Shown here: piece by piece, positions 49,932 through 62,503 of the stretch | How the letters are laid out: each line of letters starts with the position of its first letter | Numbering within the stretch: position 1 is the stretch's first letter | NCBI GenBank assembly: GCA_911728455.2 | Contig: OU452231.1 | Location: forward strand, 10,164,078-10,228,077 | Source of the DNA: Marthasterias glacialis | Lineage: Eukaryota; Echinodermata; Asteroidea; Forcipulatida; Asteriidae | Direction: 5' to 3' | DNA: 64,000 bases | Translations under genes and position numbers: made by a program | Notes under the pieces: generated by a model | Seen by the model: the letters and a program-made list of their open reading frames with translations, nothing else | Told to the model about the DNA's origin: nothing | Databases searched by the model: none

Positions 49932-52900
49932 GTGAGTACGAATCTGGTTTAGATTTGTCAGATCGCTGCTTAAATAGTCCACACACCTGGGATCGTATTT
50001 CATAACATTCCTCCTGTAATCTTGTTGTTCATGTGAGGAGAGACAAACAGCCAAATTTAAATCTTTTGTGGTCTTTTGAACTCTTGCTTCCATCTGAAGT
50101 CACTTTATTGTTTATAGGAAGGAGCAGCTCCAAATTTTGTTACGGTTATCAAAATCGCTGTATTAGATTCAGCTCAACATGGACGATTCACAATACAGTA
50201 CACCTTCGACAATTTACCCTAGAAATGCCATATTGGGGGGCCTACAAAACAATCACATTCGCTACTCGCACGGGCAGTTTTGGACCTTTGAATAACTGAC
50301 ACATGCATGTACGTGAAAAATGTTCACCAGCCTAACTAAAATTACCAACATGTGCTGTTAACACAGAAAAAAAAAAAACCAACCTTGTTGCAATGCAAGC
50401 CATGCTCGAGCTTAAAATAATCAGGCACAGCGAGATGGCTAAAAGTTGCAAACCCTTTCCCAAGATTCACTGCGAAAATGGCCTCTATTGGGCAAACTGA
50501 AGTGTTAATCACCCAATATTAATTAAATTAAAGGAAAGTTGTTCCAGGTTTATTCAAGTTTGAAATATTCTCTTTGTTAGGCCAAGGCCATTGTGCCTTG
50601 AAAAAGATGTTTTAAAAGAGGCACCAAAACGTCAAAGGCCCAAAACCAGGACAGCTGGCAAAATGGCCTCCGAAACCATATTGATATTCCAGGCATGTAT
50701 AGTTAGAGGAGAATTCATTTTTGAGAACAAGGAAGTGGCCTGACTAAGATTTAAATGACAAAAAAAGAAAAAAAGAAAAAAAGTAGCCTATATTTACATC
50801 AACCATGAGTATTGTTTGTGGTAGGCCTGTAGCTTTCACAACCACAGTTTAGTTGAATGCTATTTCAGGGAAACCAATATTGATTGGAATGTTAATATTC
50901 AGTGTAATGACAACAGTGTCCTTCATGGTGTGGTAGTGTAATAATTTCTAATCCCCCCCCCCCTGAGAAAAGTTGATTCACCTCTACAATTGGTATTTTT
51001 CAACAATTTTACATGTACAAAGCAAATCAAACCACACAAAAAATAACAGCCCTCAAGTATACATAAATATCGTGGACCATTATACCTCTTGACCCACTTC
51101 AATGCCTTGAACCCCAAAACACAGTTAAAAAAAAAAACTCTTGGCTACTAAATAACAAATGATGGTACTGTGTTAGGCTGACCTCCACCATTTACTTGTT
51201 TTATTGCACCGACATATTGTAGCAGTTAATCAGTGCTCTTTCTGGACTCTGTAATCGTTTGGACTTGGCAAATAAGGGCAGTTGATATATCTGGCCTTCT
51301 AGATAGTATTGTTGTATCAGCCCTGCTTCTCCCCAATCCCCAGCAATTTCCCCCAATTTTCCCCCAATTCCTACATTAGGTTATGTGAGTTGGTTCAACT
51401 TTCAGAGTGGTAACACATTGATGTGAATTTAAAAGCAAAAAAGAAGAACAAAATCTGAACAGTGTTTTGGAAATATGGTTTCAAATAGAAAATTTCAGTT
51501 ATTCTTTGCTGAGGTTGTTTTGAATTCCCCTAGTGCCTTACAGTCTATGTTTTATATGCTTCGAGTCTGGTTTTGAACGCGCATTGTTCTCCCCTCAGAT
51601 TGTGTAGATTAACCTTTGACCCTTACTCCAATGTTCATCTACCATGTCACAATTGGGTTGATTTAGTGATAAACTTTGGATGCAAATAGTTAAAAAAAAA
51701 TAATGAGAAGAAAAAATGCAGGGATTATTGAAAAAATAAATTAAAAATCAATCATATAGGCCTAGGCCTAAATAGCATCACCATATCAGCTCCCTGGCCA
51801 GTTTTCCTGAAAACAACATTATTTATTTTTTTGTGAAAGGTCAACTTTTCAATTTCAGGTTTGGGGATGTCTGTGGAGTGATATTGGTTTTCCCCCACAT
51901 AACTCCATTGAAATAATACTCTAAACTGCCATTGCTCAGTCTTTTGGGTCAAGTGTCATTCTTGGTGCTGTATAGTCATAAAAAAAACCCTGAAGTCAGC
52001 CAATCCACCTGCAGAAGGGGCCCAAAAGTCTAGAGTGGCTGAAATATTTATGGGGTCCAGGCCCAGGCTGTTTGTTGCTTTGGCATTCTTGATGAAATTA
52101 CACTTGACAAATTTGCACGTAGGCATTTTGGGGGCAAGTGATATATACAGAGGGGCTGTAATTTGTTTGTCTTCAAACAGTGACAAATTTTTGCCTTGGA
52201 GAGCACTTAAAAAAATGACCAACTGAAAATGAAATGTGCTGCCGCTGCTTTGTTATCGCATGAAAAGGAAAGCTGTTGTTTTTAAATGTCGCCTAAGTAA
52301 TAATAAAAAAGTACTTTGAAAGTTTAAGATACACGTAGGCTGAACCAGGGTTATAGGCCCTATTTGCCTAAGTTTAGAAATTGAGGGTCAAAATTTGCTG
52401 TAATTTAACAAATAGGGCATTCAAACTCTTCACTTATTCTTCTTTTAAATGATTGATACTTTAATCTGTTTAGATTAAAAACAGGGTCCAAAATATGGGC
52501 AGATACCCCCTCCGGCTAAAACAATAGTCTGAACCGTGGATAAATACCTGAGAAATATCAGAGCCTATTAGCTGAACACTATTCATGTGCGTCGGATTTT
52601 CTCTTGCATTGAGTACGCATTGTTTATATTATATGGTGAACTACTTCGCATTCTGTGACGGTGAGATGCAATCAGAAGTGTATTGTTGAAACCAGTGAAT
52701 GGTGGTTTCTACACAGTTCAGTGGCACCTTTCTCATGTTCAGAAATAAGGAGCTAAGTTACTTGTTTTGATGTTATTACCTGATAATGACATTTATGTAA
52801 ATCAAATCAATCAGCAGTCTTTTGTACAGTTGACCTTTAAACAAATAAAAATGTATTATCATCTCGTAGCTGCACTAACAAATCATTTGTAGACAGCCAG

Positions 52901-53391
52901 ACTGATGACTATAAATAGAGCAATGAGCTTTCATCTACCAAGCATCCCTGGATGTTATTGTTTTTCCATGCTGGATTGTCTGTAGGCTTGCCACTCTGAC
53001 CAGCAAATATTTATGACGGGTAGAAATTGCGATTTCAGTCTTTTGACAACAGTCCCCCCCCCCCCCTCCCATTCACGCTCTTTTTTAATGGCAGATGGTA
53101 CTTGGGAAGCTGTGAAAAAAAAAAAGTGCATTCATCGCAAAGAGTTCTTGTCAACTGGGACCGGGTAAAAAGGGCGGGATGTGTTTTTGTAGTCAGCCTT
53201 CTTTTCATCGGTTCAAACAATAGCTACATGATGAATTTGTTAATGTTGTGTGTGTGTGCGTGTGTGATCTCTGTGGGGCTATCCCTTTAGTAGACCGAAG
53301 GGGGATTTTTTCAACAGGATGAAGGGGATAATGCGGTGTGTTCTAAACCATTCTCAGCGAAGTACCATTGTTGAGTTGATGATGGGCTTTA

Positions 53392-53425
53392 TCCCTCCCC
53401 CTCCCCCTCCCCTCTCTCCCCCCCT
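53392..53425 (-). other. G-quadruplex motif on the antisense strand
   Basis: The plus strand is a C/T tract with repeated ccctccccct units, so the minus strand has more than four G runs with short loops. It is intronic. Confidence 0.7.
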
Positions 53426-55736
53426 TGGGACAATGATTATGGATGAATAGGAAATGGGAAATCAAAATCTTTGATGGGTTCATACAGTGGCAGACCCCTA
53501 AAATGAACTGTCCTGGGCCTCCATACAAAGGTTTAGTTTTGTGGTTGCTGGAACAAGTGAATCATATTTTAAACGTGAGAGATAGTTGCTAACTTGCACT
53601 AGTAGATATATCTAACCAATGCACTCGGTGGTTGTTCTCTAAACATGATTATGATCAGTGGGATACGTATCAATGGTCTGTTGATCGTTTTATCAGGCGC
53701 ACAGCTTCTCAGCAGACCAGCTGATTTCCTCTTTTTTTCTTGGTTTTGTGTGCCCCAGAAAAAAACGAAAACGAAAACAAAAAACCCAAAACACTGTCAA
53801 AATATTCATTTTAAAGACAGTTTCTTCAGCCTAAATGTTGTTGTATTACAGGGTTCTACCCAGGATTTTTCGAAACCGTTGGGCATTCTGGACCCAAATT
53901 TTGAAAGTGTGGCCGAAGCACGCATATCGGCCCAGCTAGCTTGTGTTTGGGGACAACCCTGGTATTATCACGTTGCACATATGTTTTATGTATGGGAGAC
54001 TTTGGAGTTCACAGCAAAGCTATTGTTTTTATTTAAATGTCCCTTTTTGTTCAAGGGCTTGTTCAGTGCAAATAATTCGGCTGAAGATGTTCTAAATACA
54101 GTGCTTTATTCAACTTCTTATTGTATTGATTAACAATTTTTTTTTTTTTTTTTTTTTAATTTGATTGAATGAGCTACAACAAAGCACCAAAGTAATGGAT
54201 AGGGACAGCAACTAATCATTTTTTTCCCTATCAGATCAGTTACATTTACCCAGAGAGTTGATGGTAAATCAGCTGCATGTCATGTCTCACTGAGAAGATC
54301 CATTTATGAAGACATCTTGATAGCTCTTTAAGAAAAATTGCACGCGTAAAATATTCATGTTGAGCAATAATGTACGGCGTATGCATGAAGTTGCCATTTG
54401 GGAGGCTACTGGATTGGTGTCATGGTTGTGTCATTTCCCAACGGGAACTGGCCTTTTCCCCCCTGCGCCAACCAAGTAAAAAGTGCACAGCTACCCTTAT
54501 TTATTGAGTAAGCACTTTATAGAGGTAAGGTCATATTGCGGCTTTTTTTTTTTGAGCTGTGCAGCCCAAAGTTTCCAGGTTGTTTTTTTTACTATGGGCT
54601 GTGGTTGTGTAGGCCTATACAAAGAGAGAGAGAGAGAGAAAAAAAGATAACTGCATGGGATAAAGTCAAAGGTAGTTCCCTTAAAAACAGTTGAAATGAA
54701 ATAGGTTTCCCTACCTTCCCTTTGATCTTGTAGACTTTGATGTGGATCATTCAAGCAAGGTCATGTTACAGCTTCTGGCGTGTATAGTCAAAATTGTATT
54801 ACCTGAATTCATGAGTTAGTGATTACGAATGAGATCTTTGAGCAGGCATGTAGACAGGTATTTGTATAAAAATTCAGTTGGCAAAATTTACCAGTGTTTT
54901 CTGTGTTAGCACTGGTAACTAATTTACACCGTTGCTCGTTAAAGTGGAGAAAATGCCTTCTGACTGCAAATGATTTGGCTACCTGCCATGGAAGGAATTC
55001 ATTCAGCATTTTTCGCATCGCCGCAAAATATTTAGAGTGAACATGTTTTGTAAACACGGAATGCTAATATTGGGTTAGCAAAATGAAGATTTCTGACCGA
55101 GTAGCAATTGGTGTTGCTGTACAAAGGAAATTGTTCACAGCATGCGCAGTTTGCATGCGTTAAAGCTGTGTTGTCCCATCATAACGATTGGAGTGGCTGC
55201 TGGCTCTGGGGAAACCTGTTTTATCTGGTTCTGTATTATGCATGAATTACAGGCCATTGTAATGCACATACAATGTGGGCCTGAACTCTACGGTTACAAA
55301 CAGTACATCCAGACTATGGTCTGTCTTCCACGGGAAATGAAATACTGCATAATAATTCCAGGGTCATACTCAACTCATGCTACAGGAGTGTCACAGTCAT
55401 TGTTATTCATGCAATATGTGCTGCAGTATTTTCCTGCACCACACAGAACATAGCACTTTTTTTTCGGGGGGGGGGGGGGGGGGAGCATACAGTGTATGAA
55501 AATCTGGGTTTCCTGTTTGGATTGCAAATCCTGAAACCAAAGTGCTCCTGACCTCATCATCTGTATACAGCGTGTTGAGAATTTAACAGGTATAAATTAT
55601 CGGGTACCTGGAAATGACATGGATGTGCAGTTGTGCATGTTGGTGATGTTTAGCTACAATTAATGACTGGGATGTGTGTAGATTGTGGGTGTGAGTCATC
55701 GCCCCATTCTCCATTGTAGCTCCCTGTTTCATGATT

Positions 55737-55758
55737 GGGGGGAGGGGGAGGGCAGGGG
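55737..55758 (+). other. G-quadruplex motif
   Basis: Four G runs of at least three (G6, G5, G3, G4) are separated by one- to two-base loops, satisfying the usual G3N1-7 pattern. It is in the intron and on the sense strand of the KDM3-like gene, so it would be present in the pre-mRNA. Confidence 0.7.
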
Positions 55759-56301
55759 CAGTTGTCCCTTAAATGTAATTTTCATAGAATTGAGGCGAAT
55801 TATTGGGTCCCTTGGTGTCGGACATTTCTCGGAAGAGTGTGGATTATTATTGTGATTGGAAATGATTGTGTTCAGTCAGCTGGAGTGAATTCACAGCATG
55901 GGATTAGTATGGGGTTATTTGTTTGGAAGGTCATCTGACTGGATCAGTCAGTCAGGAATAAAAAAATGACAGACTTACCGAGGAATTATCGCTGAGCTCC
56001 GACAGTTGATGAGTTATGAACCCTTTTTTAATTGTATGGTAATTATTACCATTTCAAAGGAATGAACGTTGTTTTGGAGGACGAACAATGTGCAAGGTGT
56101 TTTTGGAGTGATTTTTTTTTTTTTTTACTGGGGAATCCATTTTGATTGTTTGCATACGCCCCCATGCCGTATGGGGAACACGGCCAAAATTGAAACTAGA
56201 TCTTTGTTTACTTCAGATTTTACATACATCAAGTACAGTGTATACAAATGGAAGGTGACAATTTCTATTTTTACTTATTTTCTTTCTTCTTTTTTTTGCA
56301 G

Positions 56302-56418
56302 AATTTCAAAATTCTAGTGGACCGTGTTGGTCTTTCCAATAGCAACTCTATCCCATTAGAGTTCTTCCACGACAAGCATCTTCTCTTCCTCAAGAAAGAA
56401 GACGTTCGTCCATTTGAG
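56302..56418 (+). CDS. KDM3: Next internal exon of the same KDM3-family demethylase gene
   Basis: This 117-bp exon encodes 39 residues in phase 0, beginning NFKILVDRVGL and continuing through LEFFHDKHLLFL to DVRPFE. Joined to the previous exon it reads WPAL-NFKILVDRVGL, which matches the vertebrate order WPA(L/I)-T(F/Y)KPL(V/L)(D/E)(R/K), followed by a V-F--D-Q--FL motif and a short acidic-to-proline end. The acceptor is a long T/C tract ending ttttttttgcag and the donor is GAG|GTAAGT, close to consensus. Codons are used without stops or low-complexity runs, unlike the surrounding DNA. Both exons being multiples of three and in phase 0 means that skipping either would keep frame. The following exons, which should encode the rest of the N-terminal region, the C6-type zinc finger and the JmjC domain, are not recognisable before position 64000 and presumably lie beyond it. 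Confidence 0.9.
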
Positions 56419-56489
56419 GTAAGTCATAGTTTCGGTGCAGCCTTTGTTTTCTTTTTTTTACAGACGGTGTAACCCAGCTGATCATGGCT

Positions 56490-56600
56490 CACTTTCATTA
56501 AGCACACAAATTTGCTTAGCGAGGACAAAATCTTGCGTAACAGAAATGGGCTACCAGCCAAAAATGTCACATAGTTAACATTTTTGTAACTGGTGACTTG
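56490..56600. mobile_element. Degraded fragment of the family A palindromic element
   Basis: It contains the core ctaccagccaaaaat (56551-56565), close to the conserved 20-mer of the other two copies, preceded by a tttgcttagc motif also typical of them. The termini are not clear. Confidence 0.45.
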
Positions 56601-59600
56601 CTTTCTTCTTCTTTTTTTCCCCGCTTAGATGCAACTCGGCTCACATACTTGCATAGTTAAAAAAAAAACCCCATAATTTTATGTTTTTTCCATTGAATTG
56701 AACTGAAATTCTCATGGAATAATGGGGGAAATGCTATTCTGTTAATTCAAGCAGATCAATTTTGTATTTGATAATAGGCCTACAGTGTTTGATAGTTTTG
56801 ATATTATTTTAGACAAGGTTAGGCCTATATCCTCATATGAATTACCTGCAAGCCACTTGAGGTAATCACAGCAATGATCTGTACCTCAATACAACACTTT
56901 AAGCTTATCTGTAATGCCATTTACGAGAATACAACAAAGCCTACAGTCATCCATTCGCCCGATGCAGTGTGTTTGTCTAAAGATTCACACACACACACAC
57001 ACACAGACGCATACTCTGCAGTGTGATTTGGGTGAGCTACCTGTAGAGAGAGCTACATTTTTATAGTCCCTTCTACCAGCAGATGTATAAATTGCGGCAA
57101 AGTACGTCAATCAGTGGCGAACTTCTGATAAACTCTGATCTGACAGTCTGCAACTTCCTGTTTGAATCCAGGGTATTGGCGCGCTGGTTAACAATGTACA
57201 ACTGGGTGTGCAGGTACCAAGTAACCGATTATAACACAGAGAGTGTATTGTGGATTTTGTATCAACCATGATAATTTCTAAGGGCTGATATATGAAAAAG
57301 TAAGCTTTTTTTGATAAGTTTATGTTGAAAACAAGTGTAATTTTTTCCCCCGCTATTATTAAAATATAAAGACAAGTTCAGCGCTAGCCTCTGTTGTTAA
57401 ACAATCATGATTGTAGGGCCTCAATTCTGTCAATACACTGCATGTTCGTTTTAGCCCCATCCAAAAAAGTTCCCGGTAATACAGAATACAGCAGTATTTT
57501 GGGGACGGTATTACCAACAAACCTCAAAATTGAATACTGCCCAAACTTAACTCAGGGTCCCTGTCAAACACGACACACACTAAACACTGGAAGTATATTT
57601 TCCCTTAAAAAAATGCTCTCTCTCCATCTCTTTAAAAAAAAAAAAATAACCTAGAAAAAATAGCATACAGAGAAACACAATTACTGCAAATACCTGAACC
57701 ACTCTTGTGTGGCTCCACACCGCAGATGTCTGACTCCACCACAGATGGCACTGTTCTGAGTGTCAATAAAAAAAAAGGGGTCATTGGATTGTATGTAAAA
57801 TATTAACCCAACCTGCCTGCATCAGCCCAAGGGTGGTGAACACCCCCCCCCCCCAGCTTGGTTTCAAGGACATTTGAGTATTAATATATCATTAACAAGA
57901 TGAACAAGGTGTCAGGTGGTGACTTCCTCTCTTATCCCATTGTGTAAAGGTCAATGGGACATCATTGCAGTTCTATTTAAAAATAAAAACTCATTGAGGA
58001 TATAGTCGTAATGAGTAGTGCTTTCTCACTCTTCATTGCATGAATGGGTTTGAATGTAATTCTAGCAGTAAGAAATGTTAATTCTATAGTAAGTAGTTGT
58101 AAGTACGGTTAATGGACATTTTATGAGTTGGTTAGTGCTAAGTTAGTGTACATGTACAAGGTCACTTGTATTGTATGTATGCACTATGTAAAGATCAACA
58201 TTTTTGTCAAATAGTTGAAAATACACGGTCAAGGATTGGTTGGGAATTGTCCATTTTTTCTTTCTGAGGTCATCCCCTCCATTTGGAGGAAAACAAAATA
58301 TGTTTTCTTGACCACATGAGACCTGAATGCAAGGATTGTTTTCCCTTTTGACAACTGTTAAACCACTGTGTTTGGCCGAACTACACACACCCAGTGAAGT
58401 ACACTCACAAAAGTGCAACTTGTTTCCCTCACAAATACTTTCCATATGTGAAGGAAACTTGCCACACTTTCCAGGATGAAGCGAAACACCTTGCATTGAA
58501 GGACTGATGCTAAATCCTGCTGTGTGTGGCGGGTCATGTTACTAGTTGCTACACACAATTAGGTTCAACATGTCCTCTCTGTCTAACCATGGTCTAACCA
58601 TGGAAGTGGAAATAGCTCCCTAACCTTCAGTCACCACACAGCTCTTTGTCTGCCCAAACTAGCCTGGAAATCAAACCGAGTCCTGTTTGTTTTCCTGTTC
58701 ATTGCCACAAAAAGACTTGTGAACTTTCACACCAATGCTGGAAGACAGGTAATGTATACCATAAGTGAACAGGAAATTGCTTGGGTTCTGCTGTGAATGA
58801 CCCTGCCTGGCTCCCAGTTTGGCCCCAGCAGGCCTGGGCTGAACTGATGGTTCAACCCATAGGGGGGCTGTAGCTCTAATCCCAGGCACACACACCTGAG
58901 TGAGCATTTGGCACCCGAAGGACCTTTGCGCCCTTATATTGTGGCAGACTACATTATTGTTTCAACACACAACACAGACAAGCACAATGCCCTAACCTGT
59001 ATTATAGGTGTAGATTGATACTATTGATCCATTGCAAGTTTTCAACGGCCTACCTGTGTACTATTACCTTGGTGTGGCGATGCTTAAGCCTGATAGGCAT
59101 CCGTGTCCTTGAATACTGATACACTACAGAGAGAAAGAGAGAGAGAGAGAGTCCCCACAAAAGGCATAACTATCTGGATTATTGGCTACCGCTGAGTGCA
59201 TGAAGACGGGGAGATGTACTTTGCACTGTACACACCGACAAGGGAGACAGATTGCAAAGGTGATAGAGCTTAATATGAGACACCCATAGATTCCAATCTA
59301 CGTTGAATGATAAGTTACTCATTTAGTGCCATTCAATTTTTTATGAAGGAAGAAAGGCCAGAAATTGTCCTTGACGTTGTACAGGGGGGTGCAAATTGTA
59401 GTCCGAGTTGAGACCGAGTAAAGAGCTTTGCACTCTCTAGCCTGTATCTTTAACACCAGCTTGCTGGATTGTGCACAGGTAGGTAGTCATGCACATTGTT
59501 TGGTCGGCACTTTGTTGTAGCAAGTGCAGTCTATCCACCAATTGTCTGTACAATTTATATCAAGTAGTATAGTATCACTTTGTGCATGGTACACTTTGTT

Positions 59601-60326
59601 GTTAACCAACAACTCAGTCATGTGTTGAAACTGCTTGTGTAACCCCAAACCATAAATGGGTTTTCTTTGTAATTGTTGTATATCATGGTTTTATTGGGTA
59701 CTATTTGAGAGGTTAAATGTACCCTCTGTGAATTAATAGTAGGCCAATTAATGGTGTCATGTGCTGAAATCATCTGGGTTTCCACATTGTTTTTACAGCA
59801 GTGTTTCTTGATCTTTCAAAAGCTTCCAGCTGTAGTTTGTTTGATTGTTTTGTTGTTGTTGTTGTTTTGGGGTTGGTTTTTTGGGGGTGAGGGTGTCAGT
59901 CAACTAATTTGACAAATGATACCTTTTTCACGACGACACATCAACCATCAACTGAGTAACCCCAAGCTCAAAAAGTTGTTCCTAGAAATAAAGCAAAAAA
60001 GGGGAATGCGAAGAGGAGCCGAGTGCTCTCCTGATTTCAATCCCAGCACCTAACCCATTTCCACAGGGACATACTGTACTTAGTGTAGTCATGCACAGGA
60101 CCATCCGGTCAGGAAATATCCTGTTCCAGAAATGCTAACCCCTTTCTCTGAAATGCAACATCCTCAAAGGGAAAGTGAAACAAGCGGCCGGGAGATAAGA
60201 TTTGGTCTGGTTCCATGGTTTTAGTTCGCTACAATCTGTCTTTGGAAACTGCCGTGTTGTGATAAGAATTATGTGGGACACACCAACATAATTTAGGGAA
60301 CTGTTGGTTCTTTATATGATTCCTTC

Positions 60327-60434
60327 TAAGGCTGTGGCTGTGGCTAAGGGTGTTGCTATGGACATTCTTTACAATACTTCAATGCTTGTTAACATGGTAA
60401 CCAAGCCGCAGCCACCCATTCGGACACAGTCTTA
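60327..60434. mobile_element. Small palindromic MITE (family B), copy 3
   Basis: It begins taaggctgtggctgtggcta and ends aagccgcagccacccattcg followed by gacacagtcttaa. It shares the interior phrase ttgctatggacat and nearby words with copy 1 (ttgttatggacat), so the relationship extends beyond the ends. Confidence 0.7.
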
Positions 60435-61913
60435 ATGTTGGTTGTCGTACTAGCTTTTCAGCAGCTTACAGGGGTGTAAGAATTCAGCATTTAAGCTGAT
60501 TTCAGCTTTTTGGGGGTTCAGATTTTCACTCTGAATTTCAACTTTTTTGTGCACCTGCTCTGTACAAAACTGTGTGAGCTTTCAGCTTTTTGCTAGCTGT
60601 TTTCAGCTTGTTTTTGGTCACTCACACCCCTAAGCTTAGCAAGTTTCTTTGCAGGGCACCGGTTTCATTAATGTAAACTTATCTGACTGACAGTTATGCT
60701 GATCAAGAATTTGCTGTGGTTAAGAAATGGCTGTGCTTACCAGCTACATCAAATTGGGCCCTTCACATAATAGCGCTGTCGTGTGCACAATGTAGTGAAA
60801 ACATCTATACAATGCTGTGTATAGTTAATTCATGGTTAGATTCCTCACCAGAGAGCGAGAGAGAGAGAGAGAGGGTGGCAGCATTGCTGATGGCACTGTA
60901 CCATTCCTCATTTAGCTATATCAAGCGTGCTGCAAAATGCCCTTTAGTGATCATGCAAAAGAAGGAATGAAAAACGGGTCTCGTACCCTGTATCACTCCT
61001 GGGACTTGGCTCTCTTGAACGCGCAGAATCAATGCATTTTCTATGGCAGGTGTTGGGGCCCCACAGCAATAATTGGCAAACACTGAGGATACCGCAAGTG
61101 TCTGGATTGAAGAAGAAGATTTTCTGTGCGAGACGGTGTGTCTAGGCAAGTGATAATTTAGTTGTACTCTTTCCAGCTGATGGTTGTCTTGGATGGAATA
61201 TTGTCAATCCTAATCCTGGTGTGAAAAAAGGTTAAATGTCAACGGTAGACATGGGTCCTGCTTCAAGCTGGACCTTTGACTAGGGAACAAAATTAAGTTT
61301 CTCTTTTAAGCTGTTGACTAGAGTACAAATAATATCAAGGGTAATAGTTATTCATTGATTCTGGTCGGTATGACGGTTTATTTGGTGCAGTTGTGCATAT
61401 ATTGATGTTTTGCGGTTACCAGTTCTTGGTGTTAATATTTTCTGGTTTTTAGCTACTCTCAGGAGCACTTGAATTAATTACTAAATCCCTGTTCACATTA
61501 CAGAGTCAATTCCTGGGGAATGAAACCCCTGGAAATTCCCTGGGAGAGTCTTAACCCCACCGCCACTCCATGTTCGGTTCATACTCAATGCATTTTTCCC
61601 GCGAAGAATGAACACTCGGCATGCTAACTCTGTGGTTATCTTGCTTAACCCTACTCCCAAGCAGGGGAAACTATTTCCCAGGAGTTTGACAGGGTTAGCA
61701 ATTCAAGTGTGAAAAGGTCAACCAAATTTTCCTGGGAAATTTGTCTAGAGTTTAAAGGGGCTTAAGATGTTACTCGGATCTTATTGAATGATAGATTAAG
61801 TCTACAAGTACATCATCAAAACAAAAATAAAAATGTTGAAAAATGTTGACAAATAATATAATACAGACAAAGATGGCCCACAAAATGATAAATGTCTTGA
61901 AGGAAAGGAATGT

Positions 61914-62038
61914 ATTTTTTAATTTTTGTTTATATATATATTTTTTATTTTTTTATTTATTATTATTATACTTATTTTTTCCCCATTTATTTATTATTAT
62001 TTTTTAATTCATTTTTTGAGGGAGGGGGGGGGGGGGGG
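61914..62038. repeat. AT-rich low-complexity block ending in a G run
   Basis: Runs of tatata, tttatt and attatt are followed by a 15-bp G run (62024-62038). Confidence 0.85.
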
Positions 62039-62503
62039 AGTAAATTTTTCTTATCATCTAGTTTGTGGTTAATTTCATCAACTCTGTGGTCACACTTCAG
62101 TGAAAACAAGAAATGACTGTCAGGGATTCTTTGCACATTCATATTGGGCTTTTTACAACTGTGGCAATCAAAATATGCAACAGTGATTAGTGTGGTCTTC
62201 AAATTCTATTTCCCTGACTTTGAGAGAGTATTTCAGACGGAAATGTTTCACTTGAGGATTGGTACCGATATTACAGTAACTAATTTGGACCAATGAAAGT
62301 AATTCCTCCTCAGCCACTTATCAAATTTTGGCGATTTTTTCTTGTTACTTCTCATCAAGGAAAAAAATGCAACCCTTTACACTACACAAACTGCCATTTT
62401 TAAACTGATTCCTTAAATCGGCACAGTTCCTACCTACAAAAATCTTCTCTATTTGCATATGTTTCTAAATCCAGGCGTTGCTGTCCTCATGCCTGAAGGC
62501 CTA

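Larger units (their letters stand above)
49932..56301 (+). other. Intron between the two KDM3 exons
   Basis: This 6,370-bp GT-AG intron (donor GTGAGT, acceptor TTTGCAG) has no coding block I recognise. It contains C and G homopolymers (50953-50963, 53054-53066, 55466-55483), a 21-bp T run (54137-54157), a C-rich tract at 53392-53425 whose complement fits the G-quadruplex pattern, a plus-strand G-quadruplex motif at 55737-55758, and an overlapping pair of TAGGCCTA palindromes (51757-51770). The longest ORF inside it (53645-54133) includes a lysine-rich low-complexity run and matches no family I know, so I treat it as chance. Confidence 0.85.

Noticed and set aside
53645-54133. 162-residue ORF, the longest in the window
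   Set aside because: It contains a KTKTKTKN-type low-complexity run and a T-rich hydrophobic start, matches no family I know and lies inside the KDM3 intron without splice support.
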